DNA from: Alentia gelatinosa
Lineage: Eukaryota > Annelida > Polychaeta > Phyllodocida > Polynoidae
Length of the DNA: 64,000 bases
NCBI GenBank assembly: GCA_950022655.1
Contig: OX465582.1
Span: forward strand, 94,502,704 to 94,566,703
Direction of reading: 5' to 3'
Below the pieces are notes generated by a model. It was not told where the DNA came from and searched no databases. It saw only the letters and a list, made by a program, of their open reading frames with translations. The position numbers and the translations under genes were made by a program. Each line of letters begins with the position of its first letter. Within the stretch, counting starts at the first letter, position 1. Shown here in pieces: positions 11,033 to 21,789 of this stretch.

Positions 11033-12742
11033 CTATCCATATCTGCTGTCCATTGTGTTTAGACCTTTTGGAGCCTGACTTTGCAGTCTATGGATCCAGT
11101 TGTACTCTATTTTGTCCCTCAATTTCTTTGCCTGGTCACTGTCCGGGTGTTGGAAAATGAAGTCCAAAATGTGTACAGACACATTTTCTTCTCCGCAGTG
11201 GTCTGCTTGGTTGAAATGTGTCGGGACATCACTTATTTTTGACCTTTTCCGGATGGATCTCAGGTGTTCTGAGATCCTGTCCTTGACCTTCCTTTTGGTT
11301 TGGCCCACATATTGATGGCCACATTTAGTGCATTCAATGCAGTAAATGACGTTCGAGCTGTTGCACGAAACATTGTGTTTCGTCGTGAAGGTAGAGTGAT
11401 TTGTTTTTGATTTCACTGTTCCTTCGCACTTCAGTCTACTGCAGTGTTTGCAGTTGATCTTTTTACACTTGTTGCGTGTATCCCCTGTTTTTCGAGTCTT
11501 TTTCATGGTGTCTGGGGCGTATTGTGTTCTGGCCCGTATCGGGTAGTCCCTGATGTTCTTGGGTCTTTTGTACCCTTTCATTAGTTTGCTTTGATAGATG
11601 CTTTTGGTGGTCGTGGATTTTCCCAGTATCTCCCAATTTTTCTCTATCACTTCAGGCAGGATATTGCATCCTTGTCTGTATGTGCTGGTGAGGAAGATTT
11701 TTTCCTCTACTTGTTCCTCTTTTTTCCTTTTCCGTGGAGCTCTTATATCTCCACGATCCAGATCATCAACTCGGGATTTACACTCCTTTAGTAGAGTGTC
11801 CGGGTAGCCCCGTTCTTTAAACTCCCGAATTTTACGGGTCGCATTGCGCTCGTAATCAGTGTCCCTACTGCATATTCGTTTCACCCGTAGCAGTTGGGAA
11901 TACGGGATGCTCCGTTTCTGCGAGGGGGGGTGGGCTGAGTCATACCTAAGGTATGTGTTCTCGTCCGTGGCCTTGATGTATAGGTCAGTATACACCTTAC
12001 CACCCTCCCCCTTGTGCACCGTGGTATCTAGGAAGTTTATTGACTCCCTTGATTCCTCTGAAGTGAATTTGATGGTCGGGTGAAATTCGTTCAACCACTT
12101 CATCCATTCCCTCAGTTCAATTTCACCGTGTTGCCATACGAAAAATATGTCGTCAATGTATCTGCGCCATATTTTTGGTTTGAGTCGGTATCCTCCTAGG
12201 AGTTCCTTTTCAAGGTTCTCCATGAAGAGGTTGGCGTACGACGGGGCCAGTCTGGTCCCCATTGCCGTACCGCTGATTTGTAAGTAATTTGTGCCATTAA
12301 ATTGAATGTTGTTCATTTTTAAGACCATTGCTAGTAATTGTGCTATACTATCGTTGGATGGTCTACTGCCGTCCTTTCGGACCTGTTTAAGCTTTTCCTT
12401 GATCACCATTATACCTTCATCATTTGGTATATTCGTATACAGAGCGCTCACGTCTAGAGTGCCGAGTATATCGCCCTCATCCAACTTCCCCATTTCGGCT
12501 ATCTCATTAAGGAAGTGGTTGGTGTCTTTGATATATGAGTCTATTTTCGGGACCTCTGGTTTCAGAAAGTGATCTACAAATTTTGAGATTTTTTCTGTCG
12601 GACAACCATTTGCTGACACTACCGGTCTGCCCGGTGGTGGGTTCTTTCCCTTGTGCATTTTGGGTAGGAAGTATATATGTGGATTTCTAGCCTTTTTTGT
12701 TTTCAGGCTCTCTCCTAGGTCTCTACTTATCTCTCCATTCAC
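11033..12742 (-). CDS. Penelope-like reverse transcriptase with GIY-YIG-type endonuclease, N-truncated
   Basis: The 569-codon open frame encodes an RT followed by an endonuclease, the hallmark order of Penelope-like elements. RT motifs are in order: GRPVVSANG (38-46), LDVSALYTNIP (96-106) with the first catalytic Asp, SGTAMGTRLAPSYANLFM (157-174), YIDD (195-198) with the catalytic Asp pair, and INFLDTTVH (235-243). A Cys cluster (C426, C431, C434, C439) precedes the endonuclease part, which shows VIYCIECTKCGHQYVGQT (465-482), DRISEH (488-493), an aligned Glu at E546 and PKGLN (558-562). The first codon is GTG and follows a stop, so this is not a native start: the usual N-terminal region of some 150-250 residues is absent. 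No frameshift or stop occurs within the remaining frame, suggesting a fairly young insertion. Confidence 0.9.
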   Translation of the reverse strand: MNGEISRDLGESLKTKKARNPHIYFLPKMHKGKNPPPGRPVVSANGCPTEKISKFVDHFLKPEVPKIDSYIKDTNHFLNEIAEMGKLDEGDILGTLDVSALYTNIPNDEGIMVIKEKLKQVRKDGSRPSNDSIAQLLAMVLKMNNIQFNGTNYLQISGTAMGTRLAPSYANLFMENLEKELLGGYRLKPKIWRRYIDDIFFVWQHGEIELREWMKWLNEFHPTIKFTSEESRESINFLDTTVHKGEGGKVYTDLYIKATDENTYLRYDSAHPPSQKRSIPYSQLLRVKRICSRDTDYERNATRKIREFKERGYPDTLLKECKSRVDDLDRGDIRAPRKRKKEEQVEEKIFLTSTYRQGCNILPEVIEKNWEILGKSTTTKSIYQSKLMKGYKRPKNIRDYPIRARTQYAPDTMKKTRKTGDTRNKCKKINCKHCSRLKCEGTVKSKTNHSTFTTKHNVSCNSSNVIYCIECTKCGHQYVGQTKRKVKDRISEHLRSIRKRSKISDVPTHFNQADHCGEENVSVHILDFIFQHPDSDQAKKLRDKIEYNWIHRLQSQAPKGLNTMDSRYG

Positions 12743-12887
12743 TTATCTCTCCATTCACCTAATTATTGCTTGTGATATGCTAAACTATCGATGAGAGATG
12801 TTCCTATGAAATAAAATCTCAGATATATGCTATTTTGTATTGGCGATTCTAGAGATCGCCGCCTTGACTCGCTTGGTGTGTCTCCGG

Positions 12888-13309
12888 TATCAACTTCGCC
12901 GAGAGGGCGTTTATGGGGCCCGAAAACGTGTACAACGATCGCATCGGATCAGTGGAACCGGTCCTTCCTGCTTAGTGATTTTCGACGCATACGTCTTTGG
13001 CCAAAAGGTGAGGTGGTTGACTACTGAGATTTTACCCAATTGTTAGGTGTCTCAACGATTAATCCAAGCCACTTGGAAATAGTCGTTGATGTAAAATCGT
13101 CAGCATGATTTGCAGGTGGTGCCAAATTGCATATTCTGACGATTGATGGTGGTCATTTGTTCGGCGTTTACAGTTGATGATTTCTAGCCATTGACAATAC
13201 AAAGTTGTCAGGTGGTGCTAAAATAATGAATCGTCGGCTCTATCCACTAATCGTCTCCCATAATCATCTAGTGTACACGCCAGGTAAGTCATTGACGCCA
13301 TTCATGTAA
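12888..13309. repeat. Repeat fragments with GGTGGTGCCAAA-type motifs
   Basis: Sequence around 13100-13230 contains repeated CAGGTGGTGCYAAA and inverted copies of ACGATTnATC, resembling parts of the MITE at 59021-59532. The boundaries are unclear. Confidence 0.35.
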
Positions 13310-13376
13310 ACCTATTTCTGTATGTCATAGAGATCCAGGGATGACGTGGGTCAACTTTATTCAACACTTAAAAGAC
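13310..13376 (-). repeat. Fragment of GGGGCCC-ended MITE
   Basis: This matches about 65 bp of the 347-540 copy (GGGTCAACTTTATTCAACACTT). Both ends are missing. It is directly followed by the next MITE. Confidence 0.5.
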
Positions 13377-13612
13377 GCACCCCTCTCATAAGATCTCACA
13401 CTCTCTAAGTGGTATTCCATATACCAGTCCAAATAAAGCCACTGGGGCTCCAAGAACACAGTATTCCTGCTAGGTGGCATCATTAAGATTATAGGAATCT
13501 TTGGGTTGCATTGATGTACATGTTTACCATGGTAGGCAGGCCAGTGGATTCTCAAGGTTCTAAGCCTAGCTTGTTAAGAATTCTTCTCCCATAGAGCGTA
13601 GTGAGAACCTTG
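13377..13612 (+). mobile_element. MITE with GCACCCCTCTCATAAGATC end, right end lost
   Basis: It starts GCACCCCTCTCATAAGATC and shares the block CCAGTGGATTCTCAAGG with the complete copy at 24783-25084. The terminal inverted partner is not seen here. Confidence 0.6.
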
Positions 13613-13632
13613 TACAGAATCTGATATTCTGC

Positions 13633-14085
13633 TAGACTTGCTCAAGTTTTTGATTTTGAACATTCATTAAGTGATTAAACACAATCAGAATAAATTTACT
13701 TATAGTATGTATCCTTCTCTTAGTGGCCCATAAATCAAAGACTTGTCCACTATGAACGGAATCTCCTGTTTATGGCCCCAAGCCGCACTCTGTAACCCTA
13801 TACTTCCTCCTACCCCTGTCCCTCCCCCTCCTCTTGTTCTCTGGCTGCCTGTGTTGTCATAGCAATACATTTCGCCTGCTCCTGACTGTGACCTGATTAA
13901 GATCAAAGTGAGAGGGTATCAATCTCCCAGCAAGTATCCTAACCAGTAGCCAGGTATCTGTATGGAGAGTGTTGGGAATACTGGAGGTACACAGCGCCAG
14001 AAATCCAACACCATTACCGATTGTACCAATCCCTGTATCCCAACGAGGAGGGTAGCCATAGGATGCAGGGACTGGAGCCAGTCTA
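13633..14085 (+). mobile_element. MITE with TAGACTTGCTCAAGTT end, long form
   Basis: The flanks ATATTCTGC and ATATTCTGC are a perfect 9-bp target duplication. About 450 bp of interior aligns in inverse orientation with 52590-53033 (shared AGGAGATTTTGTTCATAGTG and GTTGTCATAGCAATA). It lacks a transposase; it is the longer parent form of the roughly 170-bp copies. A 9-bp duplication is typical of Mutator-like (MULE) and also possible for Merlin elements. Confidence 0.85.
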
Positions 14086-14093
14086 ATATTCTG

Positions 14094-14560
14094 CCTAGAT
14101 ACCTACTTATGCTAGGTTTTCACTGGGCCAAGAATGGCCATGGCAGCCCTGTCGGCCACATATCGGTGCTGCATGGGGCCCTGTGGAGCACTATGGACAG
14201 AAAAGTGAAGGGGATGGGATGGACAAACGTGACAGACCGTGACACACCTTGGTCTCCGTGGCTGCCGGGGGAGAATTTTGACTCAGGAAAAGATTTGCCC
14301 TGGCTACCACGGTCGGCCATTGGATTAATGACGGTCGTCCTGAGATGTGGCAACCGTCACCCAACATGACTGAACCTGTGGGAATGCAGGTAGCCATACA
14401 AGGAACCATGGACAAAACGTGAGGGACATGGCTGACCGTAGCTGGTAGTACAACGATCCATGGACCCCTTAACACTATCATGCCGGGTACCCATGGCAAT
14501 AGCACAAGCATGAAGCCAGGTACTAGTGCCAGTGAATACTGCAAAATGCTGGGTATAGAG
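14094..14560. other. GC-richer unexplained segment rich in CCATGG-like motifs
   Basis: This segment differs in base composition from its AT-rich neighbours and contains many TGGCCATGG/CCATGGACC-like words. The open frames on both strands look like no protein family and overlap each other. Function unknown. Confidence 0.35.
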
Positions 14561-14739
14561 GCCTACTTGGGATGATTTTATCATTGCATCATGTGACATG
14601 AATTGGATCCTTAATACTTTTCGTTATTTTGCATAAAAATATTAAATATAATGTCATGCCTACACACTGTGAAAAGTTCAAGTTTATTGGGCAAATATTT
14701 CTAATATTATTCAGAAAAAGGAATAACTTGTAAATAATG

Positions 14740-14805
14740 CCTCAATACATCATCCGGCCATCCCTGGATGATGTCTTGAGGCATCATCCGGCGTGAATGG
14801 GTTAA
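14740..14805. repeat. Small inverted repeat around GGATGATG
   Basis: ATGCCTCAATACATCATCCGG and CCTGGATGATGTCTTGAGGCAT face each other, giving a short hairpin next to TTAAA-rich sequence. A related word (GCCTGGAGGCATCTTCCTG) forms the tandem repeat at 26242-26375. Confidence 0.5.
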
Positions 14806-15548
14806 ATATCCCTAAACAGGGGGCCACTGGGGACTCAATGTAAACACAAAATTATGGCTCTGTGACCATCTGAAACTCTGCCCTACCTTCAGGCGAAACG
14901 TGGCCGCTGGGACCGCCATGACTCAGTGTCAATCTAGCATAAAGGCTATGCTATACTCCTCAAAACGGTTAAGGATTTTTCTCTATTTGTCTTTCAATGA
15001 TAACTTGTGTTGTTAAGAGCGAAAAAAAATAACAATGGAAATAAAAACATAAACTACACAAATTCATAACACGTCACATCTAAGTGAATTCCAGACACTG
15101 CTACACAGAGTTGATGCACGAGTACAGTTCAATCAAAATAACATCAAATATTAAATGCCCTTTACCAATTCAGAGAATAACCACAATGGCAATATAGTAT
15201 GAACTCCCCATCACAGGACAAGGGGAGCTATGCACAGGTATTTTCTGGGTACTAAGATGAACTGACTCACCTGTGGCATCAGGTGATGGGTAGAGTCTAA
15301 TACCGGTAGATAACGGTGATATACAGGTAGGCAGTGCATTATTAGATGATATCACACCCCCATGCACTGGGAATGGGAAGCAGGTGTTACTCTTGCTGAC
15401 AAGTGACCTGTGATTGACACAACTTTACAGATTCCTACCTGCCTCCTGGTTATCTGCCTCTAACTGCCTCCTACACAGTCCTCTCCCACCCAAGGTGTAG
15501 CTAAAGGTCTTCCTGTCATCTCACAAACTTGCGAATGCGAATACATGT
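14806..15548. other. No recognised feature
   Basis: Mixed-composition sequence without a supportable gene or repeat. Confidence 0.5.
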
Positions 15549-15838
15549 TTTTATTACCCACCGAATACCGGGTTTCCATACTAAGCCTATGGAGCCTCTA
15601 AATCGCTACTGAGTAGAATACGGAGAGCCATATTCTCCTAGGAGAATACAGCTTTTTCGGCCACCTGACTAATTTAAATAAACAATGCACGGCGCTTGGG
15701 TCGAAATTCTAATTATTTACTAGATTTTTTCCCTACACTACGTAATACTCCGAACGATAGCGAGAAGTATTACTACGCCTCAACTACGCGGAGAATACGG
15801 CCACTCAGATCGAAATCATGGTAATATTGTGTATCTAC
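15549..15838 (+). mobile_element. Palindromic modular element, TTTATTACCCACC subfamily, copy 2
   Basis: This has the same core as 9668-10020 (shared TACTGAGTAGAATACGG and GCACGGCGCT). The left hairpin arm has partly been lost; the right arm ends GATCGAAATCATGGTAAT then ATTGTGTAT. Confidence 0.65.
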
Positions 15839-15879
15839 CAATAGATAACAAGCAGGAAGTGTTTTAGAAATAAGTTGAG

Positions 15880-16256
15880 GCATTAAAGGAAACTAATGTT
15901 ATAAACCTATGAAAGTTTATGGTCAGAGCTTGTATCATATTGAATTTGAATAGTGTAGTAAGACACAAGGCAAAGCCGTGTGAACTACATAGCGACACAG
16001 AATAAGATGGGATCGGGCTCTGACCGTAAACTTTAATAAGTTTATGATTTGTGAAATAACATTGCGTTGTGTCCTTGACAAACCTTGAAAAGGTTTCTGA
16101 ATCTATCTCACCCCTCACATCGACTAATGGACCAACATTTGCAACATAATCTCTCATTGGTTTTTTTTTCTAAATACATGTACTTCATGGGCATTGAGTA
16201 CTAGTTCACAATCTTAAGTCAATTGGGAAAAAATATCAGGGGTGAGATAAACATCA
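15880..16256. mobile_element. Palindromic modular element, TTTATCTCACCCC subfamily, copy 1
   Basis: Hairpin arms (CCTATGAAAGTTTATGGTCA and its inverse GGGCTCTGACCGTAAACTTT) occupy about 15890-16060. The core of roughly 150 bp is bounded by TCTCACCCC (16106) and GGGGTGAGATAAAC (16256). Close relatives are at 34320-34620 and 44365-44662. The frame on the minus strand is a palindrome artefact. Confidence 0.7.
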
Positions 16257-16412
16257 GAACCCTGCTGAAGGGCACACCTCCTGTTCCGAGGAAAATGACC
16301 GTTTACGCGGGGTGAAACCTTACAGGGGTTTTTCAGTTTTTCAATGACTATGTTTCCCCTTAATACCTCTATCCACTATTATTGTCTCACTTATTCAGTG
16401 TCAATTAGTATA

Positions 16413-16768
16413 CATAGACAATAATCGATGGTTTTGTGGACAGGCGGCCGTAAACCACGAAGGATTGACGCGTAGTAATACACGAGCCACCTGTCCACAA
16501 AATCATCGTTTGTTGCATTTATTATGCATCTTTTCGAACAAATAAAATCCAGTAATTGATATATTAAAGGGTATAACAATAGGGACTATTTCTTTGCTCT
16601 ATAGCAAAAGGGACTATTTTCCCGTATACCATGGTTTTGAAGTCGTATACCACAGGTTTGAATCCGTATACCACAGTTATGGTATCTGACAGGTTTTATA
16701 CCATGGGTAGTGGTTTACTGAGTCCCCATACATTTTCAATGGGGGTTTTGTATACGATGGATAATAAA
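16413..16768 (-). mobile_element. Palindromic modular element, TTATTATCCATC subfamily, copy 1
   Basis: Read on the minus strand, the core begins TTATTATCCATCGTATACAA and a hairpin follows with TTTGTGGACAGGCGGC-type arms. It contains four spaced GTATACC words and CCCTATTGTTATACCCTTTA. Near-identical relatives are at 32674-33078 and 41091-41495. The hairpin here is shortened. Confidence 0.75.
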
Positions 16769-16799
16769 GAGGTAGCTGCTTTACCCATACAGATACCCC

Positions 16800-17735
16800 A
16801 TAGACGCCTACAATATAGGACAACTACGGGAACCTATACAGAATGTTGCTAAGTGCCTGGTTATATGGACGGCAATCTACCCAGTGCACATCCATACCAT
16901 AAACAAACAATTAAGATACATGTATTTTTCAGAGTATTGTCCCCACACCCTCTCCTTATATCTGATTAAGAATCCTTCCAGAATGTCTCCGAAAGTACTG
17001 TTCTTAACGCGAGGTGTCCTTTTGTAATGGACTTGAAACGATCTCTGGTAAGGTGTCAACAGCATTAACTAAGCCATTAGCGTAGAGTTCTCAGTGTGAA
17101 CCAGACTGACCATCTGAGGTCACAGGGCGGGGTTACTTCACTGACTGACACCTCTTAATAAAGAAGGTTGACCAATGAGAGATCACCCTTGATTTTGGGT
17201 GTGTATATCCCCTGGTGAAATCTAGAAATAAAGCAGTATTGAAACTGACTTCTGGTAGTCTGTACTTCTCTGATACTTTACACTTTTACTCATCATCATA
17301 GTTGCCGCAGTCAGGAAATATTGACCATGGGGTCTGTTATGGGGCCTTTGTGTACACGAATCACTCATATCAATATTCCATAAAGATCTGCCATTGTACT
17401 AAGAATTTCTTATTACATTTGGTTGTATTTGTTCATTTGTGAAGTCTAAGAACATGCTATCTATCAAATTATAGTAACATTTTGTACTCAGCATGTACTC
17501 AATACAATATAAAATTACATTCTTCTATACATTCATTTAGAACTCGTTATATATTTAGCATATACCCAAAATCAAACAAATCTTACCATTTATTGGCACA
17601 GAAGACATGTCAGCGTGATGTGTCAATATGTGCAGTACAACAGTGTACTGGACAGGGTTCAATATACAATTTATACTTCATAGGGAGCAGCAGTACGTAA
17701 TTATCAAATATATTGCATGGGTATATGGTACTAAG
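16800..17735. other. No recognised feature
   Basis: AT-rich sequence. Short frames only, none with family resemblance. Confidence 0.5.
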
Positions 17736-17736
17736 A

Positions 17737-18212
17737 GAAAACGTGGTTACTGAGCCCGAAAGGATGGCCGTTTGAGGTCTTTTGATGCCATAAATACATC
17801 CCGACGCCTCAGGCGGAGGAACGTATCTATGGCATCAAAAGGCCGAGAATGGCAGCCCTACGGGCTCAGTCACTGTGTTTTCTTATTATCCTACCCCTAA
17901 TAAAAAACCGCCATAGACTTAACATAGGGAAATTTTATGTGGCAGGCCGTGACATAAAGTGTTTTTTATGCCACTAGAGTAATAACAGTATTGACGAATC
18001 AGAGAGCAGGATGTCAGCTACTATGAAAAAAAGTTCTGTTGGTCATTGACTCAATATTTATCTTTTAGTAATACAAAAGCATAGACGAGGTAGGATAAAT
18101 ACGAAACCGAACTCGAGTTAGACTTGTCAATGTCTATGCCACGTGTAGTAATACACGACCTTCCCATCGTGGCATAAACATTGACAAGTCTAACTCTCGT
18201 TCGGTTTCTACT
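17737..18212. mobile_element. Palindromic modular element, TTATCCTACCCC subfamily, hairpins on both sides
   Basis: The core 17882-18098 is bounded by TTATTATCCTACCCCTAAT and GAGGTAGGATAAATA. The left hairpin (17737-17880) has arms with TACTGAGCCCG and CTTTTGATGCCATA. The right hairpin (18103-18212) has arms CGAGTTAGACTTGTCAATG and CATTGACAAGTCTAACTC. The two hairpins differ completely in sequence, so either two elements abut or the core is flanked by independent palindromes. Confidence 0.65.
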
Positions 18213-18489
18213 AATTATTACATACCATTACAATTTTTAAAAAACCCGCCATTTTATATAATTATCATATGTACCAATTGACCCGATGGTCACAGTGCGC
18301 CCGAATATTCACTACGGGCGCAGGGCACCCGAACATTATTCATACTCTACCCCTAGCAGTGCACCCGAACATGATTTATACTACACCCCTAGTAGCGGGT
18401 AGTATTTTATAGACGTTCGGCCATAGGTATGTAATAATAGCTTATAATAGACCCTCTTCACACTGGCGCCATTTTGTAATGGCCGCCTA

Positions 18490-19362
18490 AGTAGGTCACA
18501 CTAAAACGAGGCGTGCGACCTTACTCCTGAGCGTATGGTATGGGAAAAACCTATGTTTTTTCTAACTCGGACAATGATAATTGCTCTTGCTTTGTGAATA
18601 ACAGGCCGATCTTCATAGATAAATTAATGTTAGAAAGCTAGGACTCTGGTCTATTTGTTGGTATACATATTATAAACCTATTCCTTGGCTAAGCCTTCCT
18701 GTGATAGCTTGAACTTTAGAATTTGTTAAGTAAAAAATATTAAAACATGTTAACTTCCTACCTTTACCGTGATTTTATGAAAAATCTATCACGATGACCT
18801 ATAGAAATAACCATGCCGTCCTCTTAAATACTTTAAGACGATTAAAATGATACCTATACTGTCAGGTTGTGATAGATATTTCCTGAGATAATCGACCATT
18901 GAGACAGATATAAAAAAAACTATGTTTTTAGTACTGTTTTGGATACTTTTTCATCTGTCTCAATAGTCCATTATCACAGGAAATATCTATCACAGCCTGG
19001 TAATAATGGTATCATTTTAATCGTCTTGAAATGCCTAATAAAATAGGATGTTTATTTCTATAGGTCATCGCGATAGGTTTTTCATGAAATCAGCGTAAAG
19101 ACAGGAAGGTAACATGTTTTAGGTTTTTTTTACCTAAAACAATCCTGATTTTCCATCTATGAGAGGAAATCTTACCCATACCACAGATATATAATAAATA
19201 GTACTAACAGATAGGCTCAGGTCTCAGCATTCTAACCATGTTTGGATTATAAAATTCGGCCATTTATTCATGACAGAAGAGCGATTTATATTTTTATTAT
19301 TATAGAGGTATTAGGGACCTGCTACAGTGTTGGCTTCACTCTGACAGCGCACGCCTCGTTCT
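18490..19362. mobile_element. 0.87-kb foldback element with ~400-bp arms
   Basis: AAAACGAGGCGTGCG (18494) pairs with CGCACGCCTCGTTCT near the right end. The inner arms pair through AAAACATGTTAACTTCCT, AATCTATCACGATGACCTAT and GTGATAGATATTTCCTGAGA around a centre at about 18930. No coding capacity. A single arm is found at 8500-8900. Confidence 0.75.
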
Positions 19363-19850
19363 GAAGTGCGGAAATTTCGCTGGTGCGCGGCTGGTACTTT
19401 ATCAAGTACATAGAACCAGCGAAACCCGTTATCACGGCGATCGCCACGCCACGCTTGTGTGCAAGAGGTGAATGTTTAGAACATGGTGGAGGGACCTATA
19501 CACGAACCTCTTGGATACGGGATCGATCAGCCAACGATCGATGAAAGTTTGTGATCGGTTGTATGAATAATTAAGCATGTCCCGGCGGTAGAACAGGAAG
19601 AGGAATCTGAAGATGCGGAGCGACGCAGGATGGAGTAAACGATTCGCGCAGGTGACGCCAGGTGGAGCACCGATCAACGATTTTGATACGATAAATCATT
19701 CATCGAGGAAAATGATTTATTCACGTGTCTAATATCTGCAAAGTGCAATCTCGCGACCATATTGTGTGGTTTCTTTTTGCCCACAAAATATTCCATATAA
19801 TTGCATATATGAGGCCACAAGAAAATCTTCAAAATTGGGGAATATTTATA
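19363..19850. other. No recognised feature
   Basis: Short frames on the minus strand show no family resemblance. A local inverted word ACCAGCG brackets 19380-19425. Confidence 0.4.
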
Positions 19851-19854
19851 TAAA

Positions 19855-20110
19855 ACGCCCTGACCATGCTGTACAAGATACAAATTGAGATGATAATTTA
19901 TGGTACGTACAATATGCCCGCTTACGCCGAGTTCTGTATGAACTATAAATTATCATCCAGTTTTGTAGCTTGTACAAGCATTGTACGTGGTTATATATTA
20001 ACTATATACCTGTAATTAAAGAAATAAGAACACTGTTCCGTACGGTATTCTTACGTTATATGTTGAAACGGTTCGTATTTGCAGTACATACATATGTGTA
20101 TACGCCATGG
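19855..20110 (+). mobile_element. CTGACCATGCTGTACAAG subfamily of palindromic elements, copy 1
   Basis: The hairpin arms are CTGACCATGCTGTACAAG and CTTGTACAAGCATTGTACG. A tail of about 120 bp ends in a block with ATATGTTGAAACGGTTCGTA and GTATACG. Related copies lie at 49326-49635, 58128-58430 and 58718-59015. Confidence 0.65.
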
Positions 20111-20458
20111 CTATAGTAAAACGAAATATCAGCATTTCATAACGTTGCATTTTGATATCAGATTGTGGTATCTTGTAATTGCGACTTCGATTGTGACTTG
20201 TTTATATGGTGGAATGTTTGTGGATTCAGGGGTTAGACTACAAGTGCAGAGAGAGGTGTTGGGTGCATGTTTGTATCAGATATAAAGTGCATGTTGTCAA
20301 CGGTTCCACAATAATGATCAAATTGATGACTGGTGCGATATAAAGGTTCTTTGCCTCGGTGATGCCAAGACAATGAATTATTCAGAATCTTTTATCTACT
20401 GATAAAGCCTACCCATGCAGATGTAAAGGAAAGGTCACACAGTGCAAAGTGATTCTAT

Positions 20459-20742
20459 GGCCCGGCGTCCACCTACTACGATAAAAATTTAGACCTACCG
20501 ATATGGCTCCGAAACAAAAAGTCAATATCGGAGACATATCGGGAAGGTGCAAGATGGTAGACATATGTCTAGACAAGCCAATCCACCACGCATTGTATGG
20601 GGGTTTTATATCGGTGTCTAATCTCAGAACCGTGGTCAACTGCCCCAACATTAGGTTACCTTTCGACGCGATTTTGATTTTGTATCGGGAGGTGCATCGT
20701 AGACCATATCGGAGGCATATCGTAGTAGGTGGACGCCGGGCC
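20459..20742. mobile_element. MITE with GGCCCGGCGTCCACC ends
   Basis: Inverted ends of 24 bp (starting GGCCCGGCGTCCACCTACTA) match perfectly. The interior carries scattered CATATCGG/CCGATATG words. The frames covering it on both strands are incidental. A related element with GGCGTCCACC ends lies at 41951-42391. Confidence 0.85.
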
Positions 20743-20917
20743 TTAGGCTGTAGGGAGAGAAAAGTAGTGTAACAGAATGGAAACAAAGAGCAGAAAGGAT
20801 TATGTGTTGTTTGAGGACTTGCAAAGATATAGGAGGGTTTAATATGAAATTGAACAGAACAAGTATGTGCATTTGTGTGAGCGCATGTGTACCATATATT
20901 CAGGTTGACTAGATTCA

Positions 20918-21072
20918 ATGGAGCGTGCTTGCGCGTACCAGATACATTGCCTAAATGTTAGAGTGGCAATATATAAGCTTCAAGCGTGCTGCAAAGAAAT
21001 ATCCCTTTATTATATGTTCACTGTGATATTGTGAAATGAGCAGGGTGCCAGTGTCTGAGAGTCTTAGAAGAG
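20918..21072 (+). repeat. Dispersed repeat starting GAGCGTGCTTGCG, truncated copy
   Basis: This matches the first 150 bp of 5630-6090 (GCCTAAATGTTAGAGTGG and GTGCCAGTGTCTGAGAGTCT), then diverges. Confidence 0.55.
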
Positions 21073-21308
21073 TCTTTTTTGTGTTTCTCTACACAGATCT
21101 ATTTTTATCCTTAGGATTTGTTTCTATCCATACCGAAATTTAATTTAAAACTGTAGTTATGAAGCCACGAGAAAAATTGCGCTGGTAGTCGGTAAAGTCG
21201 GTGTCACATGAAATGATGGTCGGGAACTAAATGATGGTTCCAGGTATTAGTAGTAGGGGGCACCACTGAGTGCTGTCTAGCAGGGAACGTCCCTTGAACA
21301 GACTAGGC

Positions 21309-21329
21309 GGGGGGGGGGGGGGGGGGGGG
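21309..21329. repeat. Poly-G run (21 G)
   Basis: An uninterrupted run of 21 G. Two comparable tracts occur at 61700-61719 and 63121-63133. Confidence 0.9.
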
Positions 21330-21789
21330 ATACGACGCGACGAAGTCGCTAGTCATATATTAAAAAGTTGTTTCCCCCATAGCTATACAAAAAACCATCT
21401 CTCCCCACACCCCAAGGAAAATACGCACCTCGCCACTGAGTATACTTACCCTATTGTGAAAGAGGCTCACTTGGTAAAACACACATGTATTGATAATGAA
21501 TGACCAAGGGACATATACACTTTTACAATATCTATGGTGCATTGTAACTATTTTGTGAGTACAAATGTATTTACCTTTGAAAGACCTCCAGAGGGAGAAC
21601 TGCAGTGCACTCTGACGAGAACCAGAGACCACCAGGACGCTTGTCACGTGGCGCCACCTTGTGTGCGGCCATGTAACTCAGTTATGTGTTTACATACACG
21701 TGCCACTTGGGTGGTTCTCGCCTGTGTACGCCGCCGTGCCCCCTAGCGGATACCCCGGGAACCAGCGTAACTGGCCACCAGTGGGTCGT

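Larger units (their letters stand above)
10384..12757 (-). mobile_element. Penelope-like retroelement, 5'-truncated
   Basis: The element contains one long frame (11033-12742) and about 640 bp of 3' sequence toward lower coordinates. A stop codon lies directly upstream of the frame, followed by flanking MITE sequence, so the 5' part of the element is missing. At that junction ACTTATCTCTCCATTC is duplicated in tandem (12725-12740 and 12741-12756). The exact 3' border near 10384 is inferred from where the host MITE resumes. Confidence 0.7.
10287..12887. mobile_element. Second CCGG-ended MITE, split by a Penelope-like element
   Basis: The left half (10287 to about 10383) starts CCGTGGAAACACCAAGCG. 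The right half (about 12760-12887) ends TTGGTGTGTCTCCGG. Both halves match the intact copy at 10062-10279. About 2.4 kb of retroelement lies between them, so this is a nested insertion and the MITE is older. Confidence 0.7.

Noticed and set aside
13962..14544. Overlapping 117-135-codon frames in the GC-rich segment
   Set aside because: Start inside a MITE, open on both strands, and look like no protein family.
20409..20918. 169-codon minus-strand frame
   Set aside because: Covers a MITE with 24-bp inverted ends and its flanks; an opposite-strand frame is open too; no family resemblance.
21270..21503. Short frame with a poly-Gly start
   Set aside because: Created by a 21-G run; the rest has no resemblance or splice signals.
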